Below are positions 1-6,492 of a DNA stretch of 11,266 bases, in pieces. Each line of letters opens with the position of its first letter. Positions within the stretch are counted from its first letter, which is position 1. This DNA is from Chloroflexota bacterium. GTDB lineage: Bacteria > Chloroflexota > Anaerolineae > Anaerolineales > UBA11858. A program made the position numbers and the translations under genes. The stretch is taken from the NCBI GenBank assembly GCA_003513015.1, contig DOTA01000434.1, forward strand, positions 1 to 11,266. The letters run 5' to 3'. The notes under the pieces are model-generated. The model searched no databases and was not told where the DNA came from. It was given only the letters and a program-made list of their open reading frames with translations.

Positions 1-1902
1 TTTGCCGATCAGCGGTAGCAATTGGCTGGCCAGGCGCAAGCGGTTATCGGGCAGGGCGGGCAGATCATCCGAGAGCAGCAACGAGCCACCGGTGAGGGCG
101 ATGGCGCTCGCCAGCGTTTGCACTTCAGCCAGGGTGAGATTGCTTTCGGGACGCACCAGCAAACAATCGGGATCGTTGAGCCACCAGCGGCGGTGCAATG
201 GAGCGCGTGTCAGGGTGTTTTGCAGGGCGTTGCGCGCCGAGGGCATAGCATATTCCTCTTTGAAAAGCCCTCGGAGGCCCTTCCAGGTGGGCAGCCAGGT
301 TCCATCCACATCTGCGCCAATGCGCATCGAATCGAAAATACCGATGCCCGATCCCAACGGCACGCCGCAACCCAACAGATGCACTTCAGGCCCAGCGGCT
401 TCTCGCAGTGCTTCGAGGCCACGGCGCAGGGCTTGGGCACGTGTTTGGCTGCGGTCGCGGTGACGCCCTGGCAGGGCCGCGGCAAACAAAAAATCGAGCT
501 TCAAAAAGGAGTACCCCCACTCGTGGACAGCGGTGCGCACCACTTCTTGCGTATAGGCTAACGCTTCGGGATGAGTCAGATCGAGGGCTTTGTTGAAGTT
601 ATTCCACACAAAGCCGGCATTGACCGGAACTCCAAAACGGTTGCGCAACAACCATTTTCGTTGTGTTCGTCTGAGTTTGGATTTGGAATGCACAATGAAG
701 GGGGCCAGCCACAATCCGGGGTTGAGACCGGTTTCCCGGATTGCGGAACTCAGAGGGGCTACGCCTTGCGGAAAGCCAGATGAAAAATTAAACCAATCGC
801 CGATTTGGGCCTGAAAACCATCATCAATTTGGAAGAGATTGAGATGTAATTCGTTTTTCAGGCTGGCCGCGCTTTGCAGGTTGGCGCACATTTTCTCTGC
901 CGAAATATCCTGATAGAACTGATACCAGGAACACCAACCCACGGAAGGTTGATGGCTGGGAATTGAAGGTTGGACTCGGTTTTCACGGGCGACGGCATCC
1001 AGGTAGGGGGCCAGCGGCTCGGGATCGTCGAGGTTGACAAATTGGAGTGCGGCCCAGTCGGTGCTGATTTGCGCGCCGGGTTCGAGGCGGGCTTGATCGC
1101 CATTGGCCCACAGAGCCAGGGCTGGATAAATGGGGTCGGTGGTGACTTCTAGCGAGCCGAAATGTTGTTTTTGGGAGAGGAAGCCCGCTAAAATGCCGCT
1201 GCGATGCAGACGGTCACCGAGCACGCCAAACATATCGCTGGCGAAACGACCGCGTTTGCGAAGGCGTGGGGTTCCCTGGTTAAACCACATGGGCGCGGCC
1301 ATAAATCCTAAACTGGTGCCGACGGGCCATTCATCTGTGCCCAGGGTTCCAGTGAATGACCAGGATTGCCAGCCGTTGGTGAAGAAGGCCAGTTTCCCGG
1401 GGTCAGGGTGCGGACGGATCGCGCCATAGCCGATGGGTTTGCGCCGATATTTTGCTGAGAGTGGGCCGGGTTCGGGCAGTAATTTACGCTTGGGGAAAAA
1501 ACCCGCCTGCATCAGCGTAATCCGATCCATTTGAACCGGCGATTGGCCCCGATTTTCAATGGTCAGCCGCCACAAGAAGAGGGGATGTTCTTGGGGAAGG
1601 GCGAATTCGATTTTGTAGAATAAACGGTTAGCATCAGGCCCACTTTCGAGGGTGATTTGTTGGAGTTCGCCATGAGGTGAGAAAGTAACAGAATGGTTAA
1701 TTTGGGCTTTGGGCCAGGTTTGCAGGCTGATATGTTTTCTTCTCCCCGAACGCAACAAGGCTGAAATCGGAGTCTGATAATTGACTTGCATCCAGGCATC
1801 TTCAATGAAAGGCGCGTTTAACTGTGTGCCATATAGCGACCAGGTCGCTGCTTGTGGATTGAGCGTGAAATGTAAATGGGGAGATGTAAGTGTGAGGGGC
1901 AT
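1..1902 (-). CDS. GH36 alpha-galactosidase-like glycoside hydrolase, C-terminus cut by window edge
   Basis: The minus strand is open for 634 codons from the ATG at 1902 to the window edge with no stop, so the protein continues beyond base 1. It reads as a clan GH-D alpha-galactosidase-type enzyme (family GH36), which would hydrolyse terminal alpha-galactosides such as melibiose or raffinose-type sugars. An N-terminal beta-sandwich region spans about residues 1-300 and includes NGWQSWSFTG at 176-185. The TIM barrel follows, with WCSWYQFY at 323-330, QIDDGFQ at 358-364, the nucleophile motif FLKLDF (D470) and the acid/base motif MRIGADVDGTW (D531). Only the C-terminal part of the family's usual length is missing. 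No signal peptide is seen, so it is probably cytoplasmic. This is the only ATG in the open frame after the upstream stop at 2026-2028; no Shine-Dalgarno sequence precedes it, so the start is less certain than the family. It lies 123 bp downstream of the methyltransferase gene on the same strand. The exact substrate cannot be read from the sequence. Confidence 0.85.
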   Translation of the reverse strand, partial: MPLTLTSPHLHFTLNPQAATWSLYGTQLNAPFIEDAWMQVNYQTPISALLRSGRRKHISLQTWPKAQINHSVTFSPHGELQQITLESGPDANRLFYKIEFALPQEHPLFLWRLTIENRGQSPVQMDRITLMQAGFFPKRKLLPEPGPLSAKYRRKPIGYGAIRPHPDPGKLAFFTNGWQSWSFTGTLGTDEWPVGTSLGFMAAPMWFNQGTPRLRKRGRFASDMFGVLGDRLHRSGILAGFLSQKQHFGSLEVTTDPIYPALALWANGDQARLEPGAQISTDWAALQFVNLDDPEPLAPYLDAVARENRVQPSIPSHQPSVGWCSWYQFYQDISAEKMCANLQSAASLKNELHLNLFQIDDGFQAQIGDWFNFSSGFPQGVAPLSSAIRETGLNPGLWLAPFIVHSKSKLRRTQRKWLLRNRFGVPVNAGFVWNNFNKALDLTHPEALAYTQEVVRTAVHEWGYSFLKLDFLFAAALPGRHRDRSQTRAQALRRGLEALREAAGPEVHLLGCGVPLGSGIGIFDSMRIGADVDGTWLPTWKGLRGLFKEEYAMPSARNALQNTLTRAPLHRRWWLNDPDCLLVRPESNLTLAEVQTLASAIALTGGSLLLSDDLPALPDNRLRLASQLLPLIGK

Positions 1903-1935
1903 GATGGCGTGATGAGTGGTACAGATGGCGTGATG
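1903..1935. repeat. 12-bp direct repeat upstream of the GH36 gene
   Basis: The 12-mer gatggcgtgatg occurs at 1903-1914 and again at 1924-1935, exactly 21 bp apart, which is two helical turns. The first copy directly abuts the proposed GH36 start codon. It could be a regulator half-site pair or a small local duplication; nothing in the sequence decides between these. Confidence 0.5.
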
Positions 1936-1955
1936 CGGTTGGAGGGTGATACCTG

Positions 1956-1994
1956 ATTTGACCGCAGATGGTGGACGACTGAGCGCGGTCAAAT
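1956..1994. repeat. 10-bp perfect inverted repeat, 19-nt loop, between methyltransferase and GH36 genes
   Basis: The arms are atttgaccgc (1956-1965) and gcggtcaaat (1985-1994), perfectly complementary, separated by 19 nt. The element sits 31 bp downstream of the methyltransferase stop codon and 53 bp upstream of the GH36 start on the minus strand. No T-run follows it in the minus direction, so it is not a typical intrinsic terminator. It may be a regulator binding site or an intercistronic mRNA stem-loop. Confidence 0.6.
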
Positions 1995-2025
1995 GGATCG
2001 ATAGGATGTTATCCGCGTTTAGCTG

Positions 2026-3072
2026 TCAGTTATTGCGCAGCCGTTGACCAGTTTCGGCTAGCACGGCTAACACTTTGTCAGCGATTTCGGGGGTGGTGGG
2101 GCCCAGGCCGCAGGCAGGGCTGATCAAACTGCGGGTTTCGAATTCCTGGGGGTCAATGCTCACCCCACGGGCTGCGGCTTTTTCACAGATGAGCGCCAGG
2201 CCCTCCCGTAGTTGATCTGCTAAGCCCTGCGGGGTTACAAAATCAATTTGCTCGTTGTTGGGGATGATCCCCCAGGCGATGACTCCGCCGCGATCCAGAA
2301 ACCGGCGAAGTTCAGCGGGGTAGAGCGCTAAATTTTGCAGGTAGCCGTAGGCATCCAGATTGAGAATGTCCACCTGGGTATCGAGCAGCACCGACCAATC
2401 GGTGTTGGCGCAGCAATGCACACCAGCCAGCCCGCCCTCGGCGTGGATGGCCTCGAAAACTTCATTGAGCATGGTGATAACTTGCTCGCGACTCAGGCTA
2501 ATAAAGGCCGAGCCAAAGGAAGCCATATAAGGTTCATCGACAAAGATGATCACGTTAGGGCGCACGCTTTTGAGTTGACGGATTTGCCAGCGGGCGTTCA
2601 TGGCCGCGTTTTTGACAAGGGCATCGGCCAGCATTTCGTTGTAGAGAGAGGAGCGGAGGTCTTGATCGACAACCGTCAGGCCCATGCTGATGGGGCCAGT
2701 GACCTGGCCTTTGATCCATTCGCCAGGGGTGGCGCGTAACTGCTCCAGCATGGCATAAAATCCCTGGGCATGCTCCGGCGGCAGATGGAAGTAATCCAGG
2801 TTTTCTTCCAGGAAGGGCATGTAGAAGGTTTCGAGCGCCGGCGTAATATCTTCGGTAGTGTTGAAGGTGATTTTTTCTTTTTCATCATCAATTACCACGG
2901 CGGGCAGCACCGCGCCGTATTGGGTGTACATATTTTCTCGGAAACCAAGTTTGACCATCTGTGGCCAGATGGGGATGTCAATTTGCTTGGCGATGCGCTG
3001 GCAGGTTTGGGCGGTATCAGTGTAGGGGACGGAACCGATCAGGGTGGTGAGGAAGTTGGGGTTGAAAGACAT
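2026..3072 (-). CDS. MetE C-terminal-domain-type (core-MetE / UROD-superfamily) methyltransferase
   Basis: This 348-residue protein matches the C-terminal catalytic half of cobalamin-independent methionine synthase (MetE) and lacks the N-terminal duplicate domain; full MetE is about 750 residues. Visible family marks are LTTLIGSVPY at 8-17, KGQVTGPIS at 121-129, FVDEPY at 177-182, VHCC at 218-221 and SPACGLGPTTPE at 318-329. By comparison with MetE, zinc ligands would be H219, C221 and C321. The fourth ligand, Glu in MetE, appears to be replaced by Asp at about D240. Known short 'core' MetE proteins make methionine from homocysteine with a corrinoid-bound methyl donor, and related UROD-like proteins act in corrinoid methyl transfer. 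A role in methionine synthesis or corrinoid methyl transfer is inferred; no corrinoid protein gene is in the window. The start at 3072 is supported by a GGAG five bases upstream. The gene lies 56 bp downstream of the transglycosylase gene on the same strand. No signal peptide is present, so it is cytoplasmic. Confidence 0.8.
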   Translation of the reverse strand: MSFNPNFLTTLIGSVPYTDTAQTCQRIAKQIDIPIWPQMVKLGFRENMYTQYGAVLPAVVIDDEKEKITFNTTEDITPALETFYMPFLEENLDYFHLPPEHAQGFYAMLEQLRATPGEWIKGQVTGPISMGLTVVDQDLRSSLYNEMLADALVKNAAMNARWQIRQLKSVRPNVIIFVDEPYMASFGSAFISLSREQVITMLNEVFEAIHAEGGLAGVHCCANTDWSVLLDTQVDILNLDAYGYLQNLALYPAELRRFLDRGGVIAWGIIPNNEQIDFVTPQGLADQLREGLALICEKAAARGVSIDPQEFETRSLISPACGLGPTTPEIADKVLAVLAETGQRLRNN

Positions 3073-3077
3073 CGATG

Positions 3078-3081
3078 CTCC
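3078..3081 (-). promoter_or_regulatory. Shine-Dalgarno GGAG for the MetE-like gene
   Basis: On the minus strand GGAG lies five bases before the ATG at 3072. It fixes the start of the methyltransferase and contrasts with the neighbouring GH36 gene and the divergent gene at 4910, which have no recognisable ribosome binding site. Confidence 0.65.
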
Positions 3082-3094
3082 AGGAAGAGGATAT

Positions 3095-3122
3095 ACGATG
3101 TACTGGGTACCCGGTACATCGT
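3095..3122. repeat. 28-bp near-perfect palindrome upstream of the MetE-like gene
   Basis: The arms acgatgtac (3095-3103) and gtacatcgt (3114-3122) flank a core, tgggtacccg, that is itself palindromic around gggtaccc. Only one symmetric pair (3104 and 3113) breaks the dyad. It lies between the transglycosylase stop (3129) and the methyltransferase Shine-Dalgarno, on the minus strand. No T-tract follows in the minus direction. A dimeric-regulator operator or a stable intercistronic hairpin are both possible. Confidence 0.75.
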
Positions 3123-3128
3123 GTGGGG

Positions 3129-4799
3129 TTATTCTTTGGCTACTTTATCCACATATTCGACTGCACCAGGGCAGAGGATGTTGAGTTGGGCCGCCACATT
3201 CCCCCAGTTGAGAGGTTGCCCGGCTTGGCGAGTACGATTGAAGGCATCGGATAAGCAACCCGGGCCGGCGTGGTAATTGACCAGGGTGTAGCGCCACAAC
3301 TCCTGGTAACTGCTGACCTCAGCGGGTGGCAAACCTGTATGGTTGGAAACAATCTGCCCGGTTTGTACGCAATTGGCTTTGATGGATTGGGCAAACAAGT
3401 CGATGGTGAAATCAGCGTGGCTGAGATCGATTCCCGCGACGCAATCGGCGCAATCGGCATTTACATCAATGGCCAGCGCGCCGCGCAACAGAGCCTGACT
3501 TTCTTCATCCAATTGGGCGTAGCCAACCCCACAGATATCCGCGGAAAGCACCAGGGGACAAAACTGGAAATAGAAATTTTCGTTCCAAAGTAAAACGGTA
3601 TCCGCTCCCTTTTCGGTGAGTTGCCCAAAGCCGTATTCTTCGGCTGTGCGGTAAACGCCGGGCCAGAATTGGCTTTCTTGAGCAAACAGATTTTTCATCA
3701 ATTGGGAGGGGATGTTGGTTTCAGCGGCGACTGCAACCAGACGGTCATCAAACTGGTTTTGCCAGAGCGTTACTTCAGCACGGGATTTTTCCAGCCCGCA
3801 GGTGTTAGCATATCCGTTGAATTCCAGGCCGCCTGCTGGGCATTCACTGGCATCGATTACGCCGTTGGCAATCAAACGTCCGGCCAGATAGGTGTAAGGT
3901 TCATCCGAAGCCAAGAGTTGCGGATCACTGGGTGAGGCTAACCAGTTGGGAACCTCCCCGCCGATGGGTGCAAAAGTGCCCCAAACTTGGGCGCAACTGC
4001 TGGGCTGCACTCCCAGCCAGCGGTCACTCATCACGTCTATGTACCAGCCACCGGTTCCGGGAGCGATGGCCGCACCGCCATCGATCACGCGCACTAAGGC
4101 GCTGTAGTGCTCGCTGGAATCCCCAAAGCTGGAGGTTGACCAAAATTCAACCACAGCACCCTCCAAGGGGGTAGGGCGCAGCGGGATTTCACAGGTCTCT
4201 CCGGGGGGGCAGACAAATGGTATATTGTTGAAAGTCCCTTGAATCTGCACAATCTGCTCATTGGGTAGCGGTTCTTCGCCGATGATCAGCAAATTTGGCA
4301 GGGTATCGCAACGATTTTCGGGGGGGATCGGCGTGCAACCTGTCAAGTTGATCCAGGCTTCAGCAATCGGCAGATCCACCTGCACAATCTTTTCCATGGG
4401 GGTTTGGGAAATCAGATGCAAGTATAAACCCTGGCAGCGGGCGGTATCACCGTTTGCCGAAATAGCCTCCGGGCAAGTTTCTGTCGCAAACCATTGTTTG
4501 TAGAGTTTTTCTCCGCAATAAATAAAAACATCATCCCCGTTCGGCAAGCCTTCATGATCCGTGATAATCTGGCATTCCGGCTGGTTGGTCGACCAGCGGA
4601 TCAGCCACCATTCGGATTGGGTGTACGACACGATAATTTCGGTAGAACGTTGGGGTTTTTCGGAGGCCTGGATCGAAACAGCCAATGCGGAGATCAGCAG
4701 CACGCTACCCAGCACCAAAAGTAAGCCCATCCGCCGTAAAAACGGGTGCGCTTTCGGTGAAAGTTTTATGCTCAAGTAGTGCGGTGCCTGGCTACCCAT
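3129..4799 (-). CDS. Exported SLT-type lytic transglycosylase-like protein
   Basis: The protein is 556 residues if started at the ATG at 4799. A basic stretch and a hydrophobic segment at about 24-44 (GLLLVLGSVLLISALAV) form a signal peptide or membrane anchor, so the rest acts outside the membrane. Residues about 350-520 resemble the soluble lytic transglycosylase fold. FAQESQFWP gives the catalytic Glu (E375), followed by YGFGQLT at 389-395 (the family's GxxQ segment) and LVNYHAGPG at 506-514 (the ANYNAGPG-like segment). Such enzymes cleave the MurNAc-GlcNAc bond of peptidoglycan. Residues about 50-340 match no family I recognise. The mature part has 18 cysteines, suggesting disulfides. A longer start at 4895 is possible, but it lies upstream of a TATAAT box and only 14 bp from the divergent gene. 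A shorter start at residue 24 would remove the basic N-terminus. The gene is first in its minus-strand group. Confidence 0.72.
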   Translation of the reverse strand: MGSQAPHYLSIKLSPKAHPFLRRMGLLLVLGSVLLISALAVSIQASEKPQRSTEIIVSYTQSEWWLIRWSTNQPECQIITDHEGLPNGDDVFIYCGEKLYKQWFATETCPEAISANGDTARCQGLYLHLISQTPMEKIVQVDLPIAEAWINLTGCTPIPPENRCDTLPNLLIIGEEPLPNEQIVQIQGTFNNIPFVCPPGETCEIPLRPTPLEGAVVEFWSTSSFGDSSEHYSALVRVIDGGAAIAPGTGGWYIDVMSDRWLGVQPSSCAQVWGTFAPIGGEVPNWLASPSDPQLLASDEPYTYLAGRLIANGVIDASECPAGGLEFNGYANTCGLEKSRAEVTLWQNQFDDRLVAVAAETNIPSQLMKNLFAQESQFWPGVYRTAEEYGFGQLTEKGADTVLLWNENFYFQFCPLVLSADICGVGYAQLDEESQALLRGALAIDVNADCADCVAGIDLSHADFTIDLFAQSIKANCVQTGQIVSNHTGLPPAEVSSYQELWRYTLVNYHAGPGCLSDAFNRTRQAGQPLNWGNVAAQLNILCPGAVEYVDKVAKE

Positions 4800-4808
4800 G
4801 CTGCCTGA

Positions 4809-4814
4809 ATTATA
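4809..4814 (-). promoter_or_regulatory. Consensus -10 box (TATAAT) for the transglycosylase gene
   Basis: The minus strand carries a perfect TATAAT ending nine bases before the ATG at 4799. Transcription would start about three bases before the ATG, giving a nearly leaderless mRNA. No good -35 hexamer is seen at 16-18 bp. This box is the main reason for preferring the 4799 start over the one at 4895. Confidence 0.5.
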
Positions 4815-4852
4815 ACGCAAGAACTTGAAAATTTTGTGCGATCGTAAAGGAT

Positions 4853-4893
4853 TGCTTGTGCCCCAAAAGGGTGCTTGCCCCTGTGCTTCGCCC
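4853..4893. repeat. Three TGCTT(G/C)...CCC short repeats in the divergent intergenic region
   Basis: Three similar units begin with TGCTT and end in CCC, at 4853-4864, 4872-4881 and 4884-4893. They overlap the candidate plus-strand promoter. They may be regulator sites or chance similarity; the unit spacing is uneven (19 and 12 bp). Confidence 0.3.
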
Positions 4894-4903
4894 ATGATAG
4901 ACT
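4875..4903 (+). promoter_or_regulatory. Candidate promoter for the receiver-Roadblock-transposase-like gene (leaderless)
   Basis: TTGCCC (4875-4880) and TAGACT (4898-4903) are spaced 17 bp apart, each matching the sigma-70 consensus at four of six bases. The -10-like hexamer ends six bases before the ATG at 4910, so transcription would begin at about the start codon. No Shine-Dalgarno sequence is present. This arrangement fits the TANNNT-based leaderless genes known in some bacteria such as Deinococcus. Confidence 0.4.
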
Positions 4904-4909
4904 CTGAAC

Positions 4910-6472
4910 ATGGCTGCCAAGGTTTTAATTGCCACCCCCATCCGTAGTTTCGGAGAACTGGTATTACAGGCTTTACAAGAAGTGGGGTATTTTCCCCTTT
5001 TGGTCGCGGATGTATCCAATGCGTTGATTGCCGCTCGGGAAGATGATCCCGCTCTGGCGATTCTCGATTGTAAAATGCCCGATCCTGGCAGCGCGTTTAT
5101 GGTTACCGCGCTGCGTGAGCAAATCCACGATTTGCCGCTGTTGCTCATCTACCCCGATGGTAGCTGTCCCGAAAACATTGCTATTGACCCCTTAATCGAT
5201 GTAATTTTGCCACAACCTTTCTACTTGCCTGATCTACTCACTACCGTTGAACGGATGCTACCTCAGGTTCCGGCTCCACCCTCCATCGTACCGCCCCAAA
5301 ATACGGAAATTCCCCTGGAGTTGGCCTGGCTTAAGGATGTCAACCGCTCCGCCCAATACCTCACCCGCCTCTCGCTCGAAGCTGATGCCCAAGCAGCACT
5401 GATCATCCGTTATGCCCGAATTTGGGCCTATGCCGGGCAATTGCCGCACAGCGCAGCCGAAGAGTTGGCCCTTTTGATCGGTCAGCATTGGGCTAACGGG
5501 GAAAGCGGCGATCTGGCGCGCTTCGTACGCCTGAATACCATCGGGGGTGAATTTATGCTCTACGCTACCGCCTTAGGGGCCGGATTTGTGCTGGCCTTGA
5601 TCTATGAGGCGGAAATGCCCTTTAGCAAGATGCGCGCCCAAACTGGGGAACTGGCCCGTAAGTTGACCTCGCCTTTGCTGGATTTCTCTACTGAAATTGA
5701 GAAGGCTCCTGCACCTCGAAAACAACCCTCACCCCCAGAGATTGACGAGTATTCAGCGGATGATTGGGTGCCCGAGGCTGATGCCTCCCAAGATGATGAC
5801 CAAGACTGGCCTCCCGAAGATGATTTATTGGCGCAGCAAGCCGCCATGTTCGAAGCCTTGCTTGCTAGCATCGACATCCCCGACCCGGATGGGGCCAGGG
5901 ACGCTGAAAGGGTTCAGCTGGAAACCGCACTCGATCGACAAGTTGAGATTAAACCCCAAAAAACGGCCGGCCTCCCCGAGGTCCGGGAAGCGGTTGCCCA
6001 GCCAATGATTGTGGAAACCGCACTGGTTAACGCATCCGTCTCACGAACCGAAATCCGCTTAGAACCGGAATCCCCCGCTCTCCATGATTTGGCTTACGCT
6101 TGCGTTTTGGTCACACGCTTGCCCAGCCAAATGATCGCCGGAGATTTGGGGGTTTTGCTCAGCCGGGTGGTAACGCGTTTGTGTTTGGCCTATGGCTGGC
6201 GGTTAGAGCATTTAGCCATCCGGCCACAGTATTTGCATTGGGTGGTTAGTGTCAGCCCGCAGGTGCCGCCCGCTGAGGTGATTCGCAATCTTCGCGAACA
6301 GACTTCCGCCCTGATTTTCGAGGAAATGCCCAAACTCGCCAAAGAGAATCCCTCCGGAGATTTTTGGGCGCCGGGCTATATGGTGGTGCATGGCCGCCAA
6401 ACCCTTTCGGGCGATCTGTTGCGCGATTTTATTCGCCAAACCCGCTTGCACCAGGGGCTGGAAACACCCTGA
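4910..6472 (+). CDS. Fusion protein: degenerate receiver, Roadblock/LC7-like domain, inactivated IS200-type TnpA-like domain
   Basis: This 520-residue protein has no signal peptide. Residues 2-117 resemble a CheY-like receiver: D53 sits at the phosphoacceptor position (ILDCKMP). However, the acidic pair near residues 8-9 is replaced (ATP), the conserved Lys is Q102 (PQPF) and the Thr/Ser site is about Y81, so normal phosphorylation chemistry is doubtful. Residues about 135-255 fit a Roadblock/LC7 domain, a fold that binds Ras-like GTPases such as MglA. Residues about 262-345 are an acidic, probably disordered linker. Residues about 394-513 resemble the Y1 (HUH) transposase TnpA of IS200/IS605. 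The HUH site reads PQYLHW (first His replaced by Y441, second His kept as H443), the FWAPGY segment is at 485-490, and the catalytic Tyr position is F507 in RDFIRQ. Strand transfer should therefore be impossible, while nucleic acid binding could remain. The gene is 29 bp upstream of polA on the same strand. I know of no name for this architecture and its function is not established. Confidence 0.75.
   Translation: MAAKVLIATPIRSFGELVLQALQEVGYFPLLVADVSNALIAAREDDPALAILDCKMPDPGSAFMVTALREQIHDLPLLLIYPDGSCPENIAIDPLIDVILPQPFYLPDLLTTVERMLPQVPAPPSIVPPQNTEIPLELAWLKDVNRSAQYLTRLSLEADAQAALIIRYARIWAYAGQLPHSAAEELALLIGQHWANGESGDLARFVRLNTIGGEFMLYATALGAGFVLALIYEAEMPFSKMRAQTGELARKLTSPLLDFSTEIEKAPAPRKQPSPPEIDEYSADDWVPEADASQDDDQDWPPEDDLLAQQAAMFEALLASIDIPDPDGARDAERVQLETALDRQVEIKPQKTAGLPEVREAVAQPMIVETALVNASVSRTEIRLEPESPALHDLAYACVLVTRLPSQMIAGDLGVLLSRVVTRLCLAYGWRLEHLAIRPQYLHWVVSVSPQVPPAEVIRNLREQTSALIFEEMPKLAKENPSGDFWAPGYMVVHGRQTLSGDLLRDFIRQTRLHQGLETP
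6089..6448 (+). other. Domesticated IS200/Y1-transposase-like domain (codons 394-513)
   Basis: This part of the fusion gene covers the transposase-like domain. Codon 441 (6230-6232, tat) encodes Tyr where IS200-type TnpA has the first His of HUH. Codon 507 (6428-6430, ttt) encodes Phe where the nucleophilic Tyr is expected. Between them run the family-like segments VSVSP, VIRNLREQ, IFEEMPKL and FWAPGY in the usual order. No IS ends, hairpins or TnpB gene surround it, so it is a domain of a host gene and not a mobile element. Confidence 0.65.
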
Positions 6473-6492
6473 TTGGATCGTTTTTCAGAATT

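Noticed and set aside
22..561. 179-codon plus-strand open frame
   Set aside because: It lies entirely antisense to the GH36 gene, whose catalytic motifs and unbroken 634-codon frame are convincing; the plus frame has no recognisable protein.
1956..1994. Intrinsic terminator after the MetE-like gene
   Set aside because: The perfect stem has a long loop and no downstream T-run on the minus strand.
3095..3122. Intrinsic terminator after the transglycosylase gene
   Set aside because: The hairpin is strong, but no T-run follows it in the minus-strand direction, so I call it only a palindrome.
2770..3276. 168-codon plus-strand open frame
   Set aside because: It runs antisense across the start of the MetE-like gene, the palindrome and the end of the transglycosylase gene; it has no family resemblance.
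4200..4209. Run of seven G as a possible frameshift in the transglycosylase gene
   Set aside because: The reading frame continues through it sensibly (VCPPGETCE) and downstream motifs stay in frame.
4797..4895. Longer transglycosylase start at 4895
   Set aside because: It would add 32 residues before the basic and hydrophobic export signal, start upstream of the TATAAT box and sit 14 bp from the divergent start; the start at 4799 fits better.
6089..6472. Intact IS200/IS605 insertion sequence
   Set aside because: The transposase-like part is fused in frame to other domains, lacks catalytic residues, and has no flanking hairpin ends or TnpB gene.
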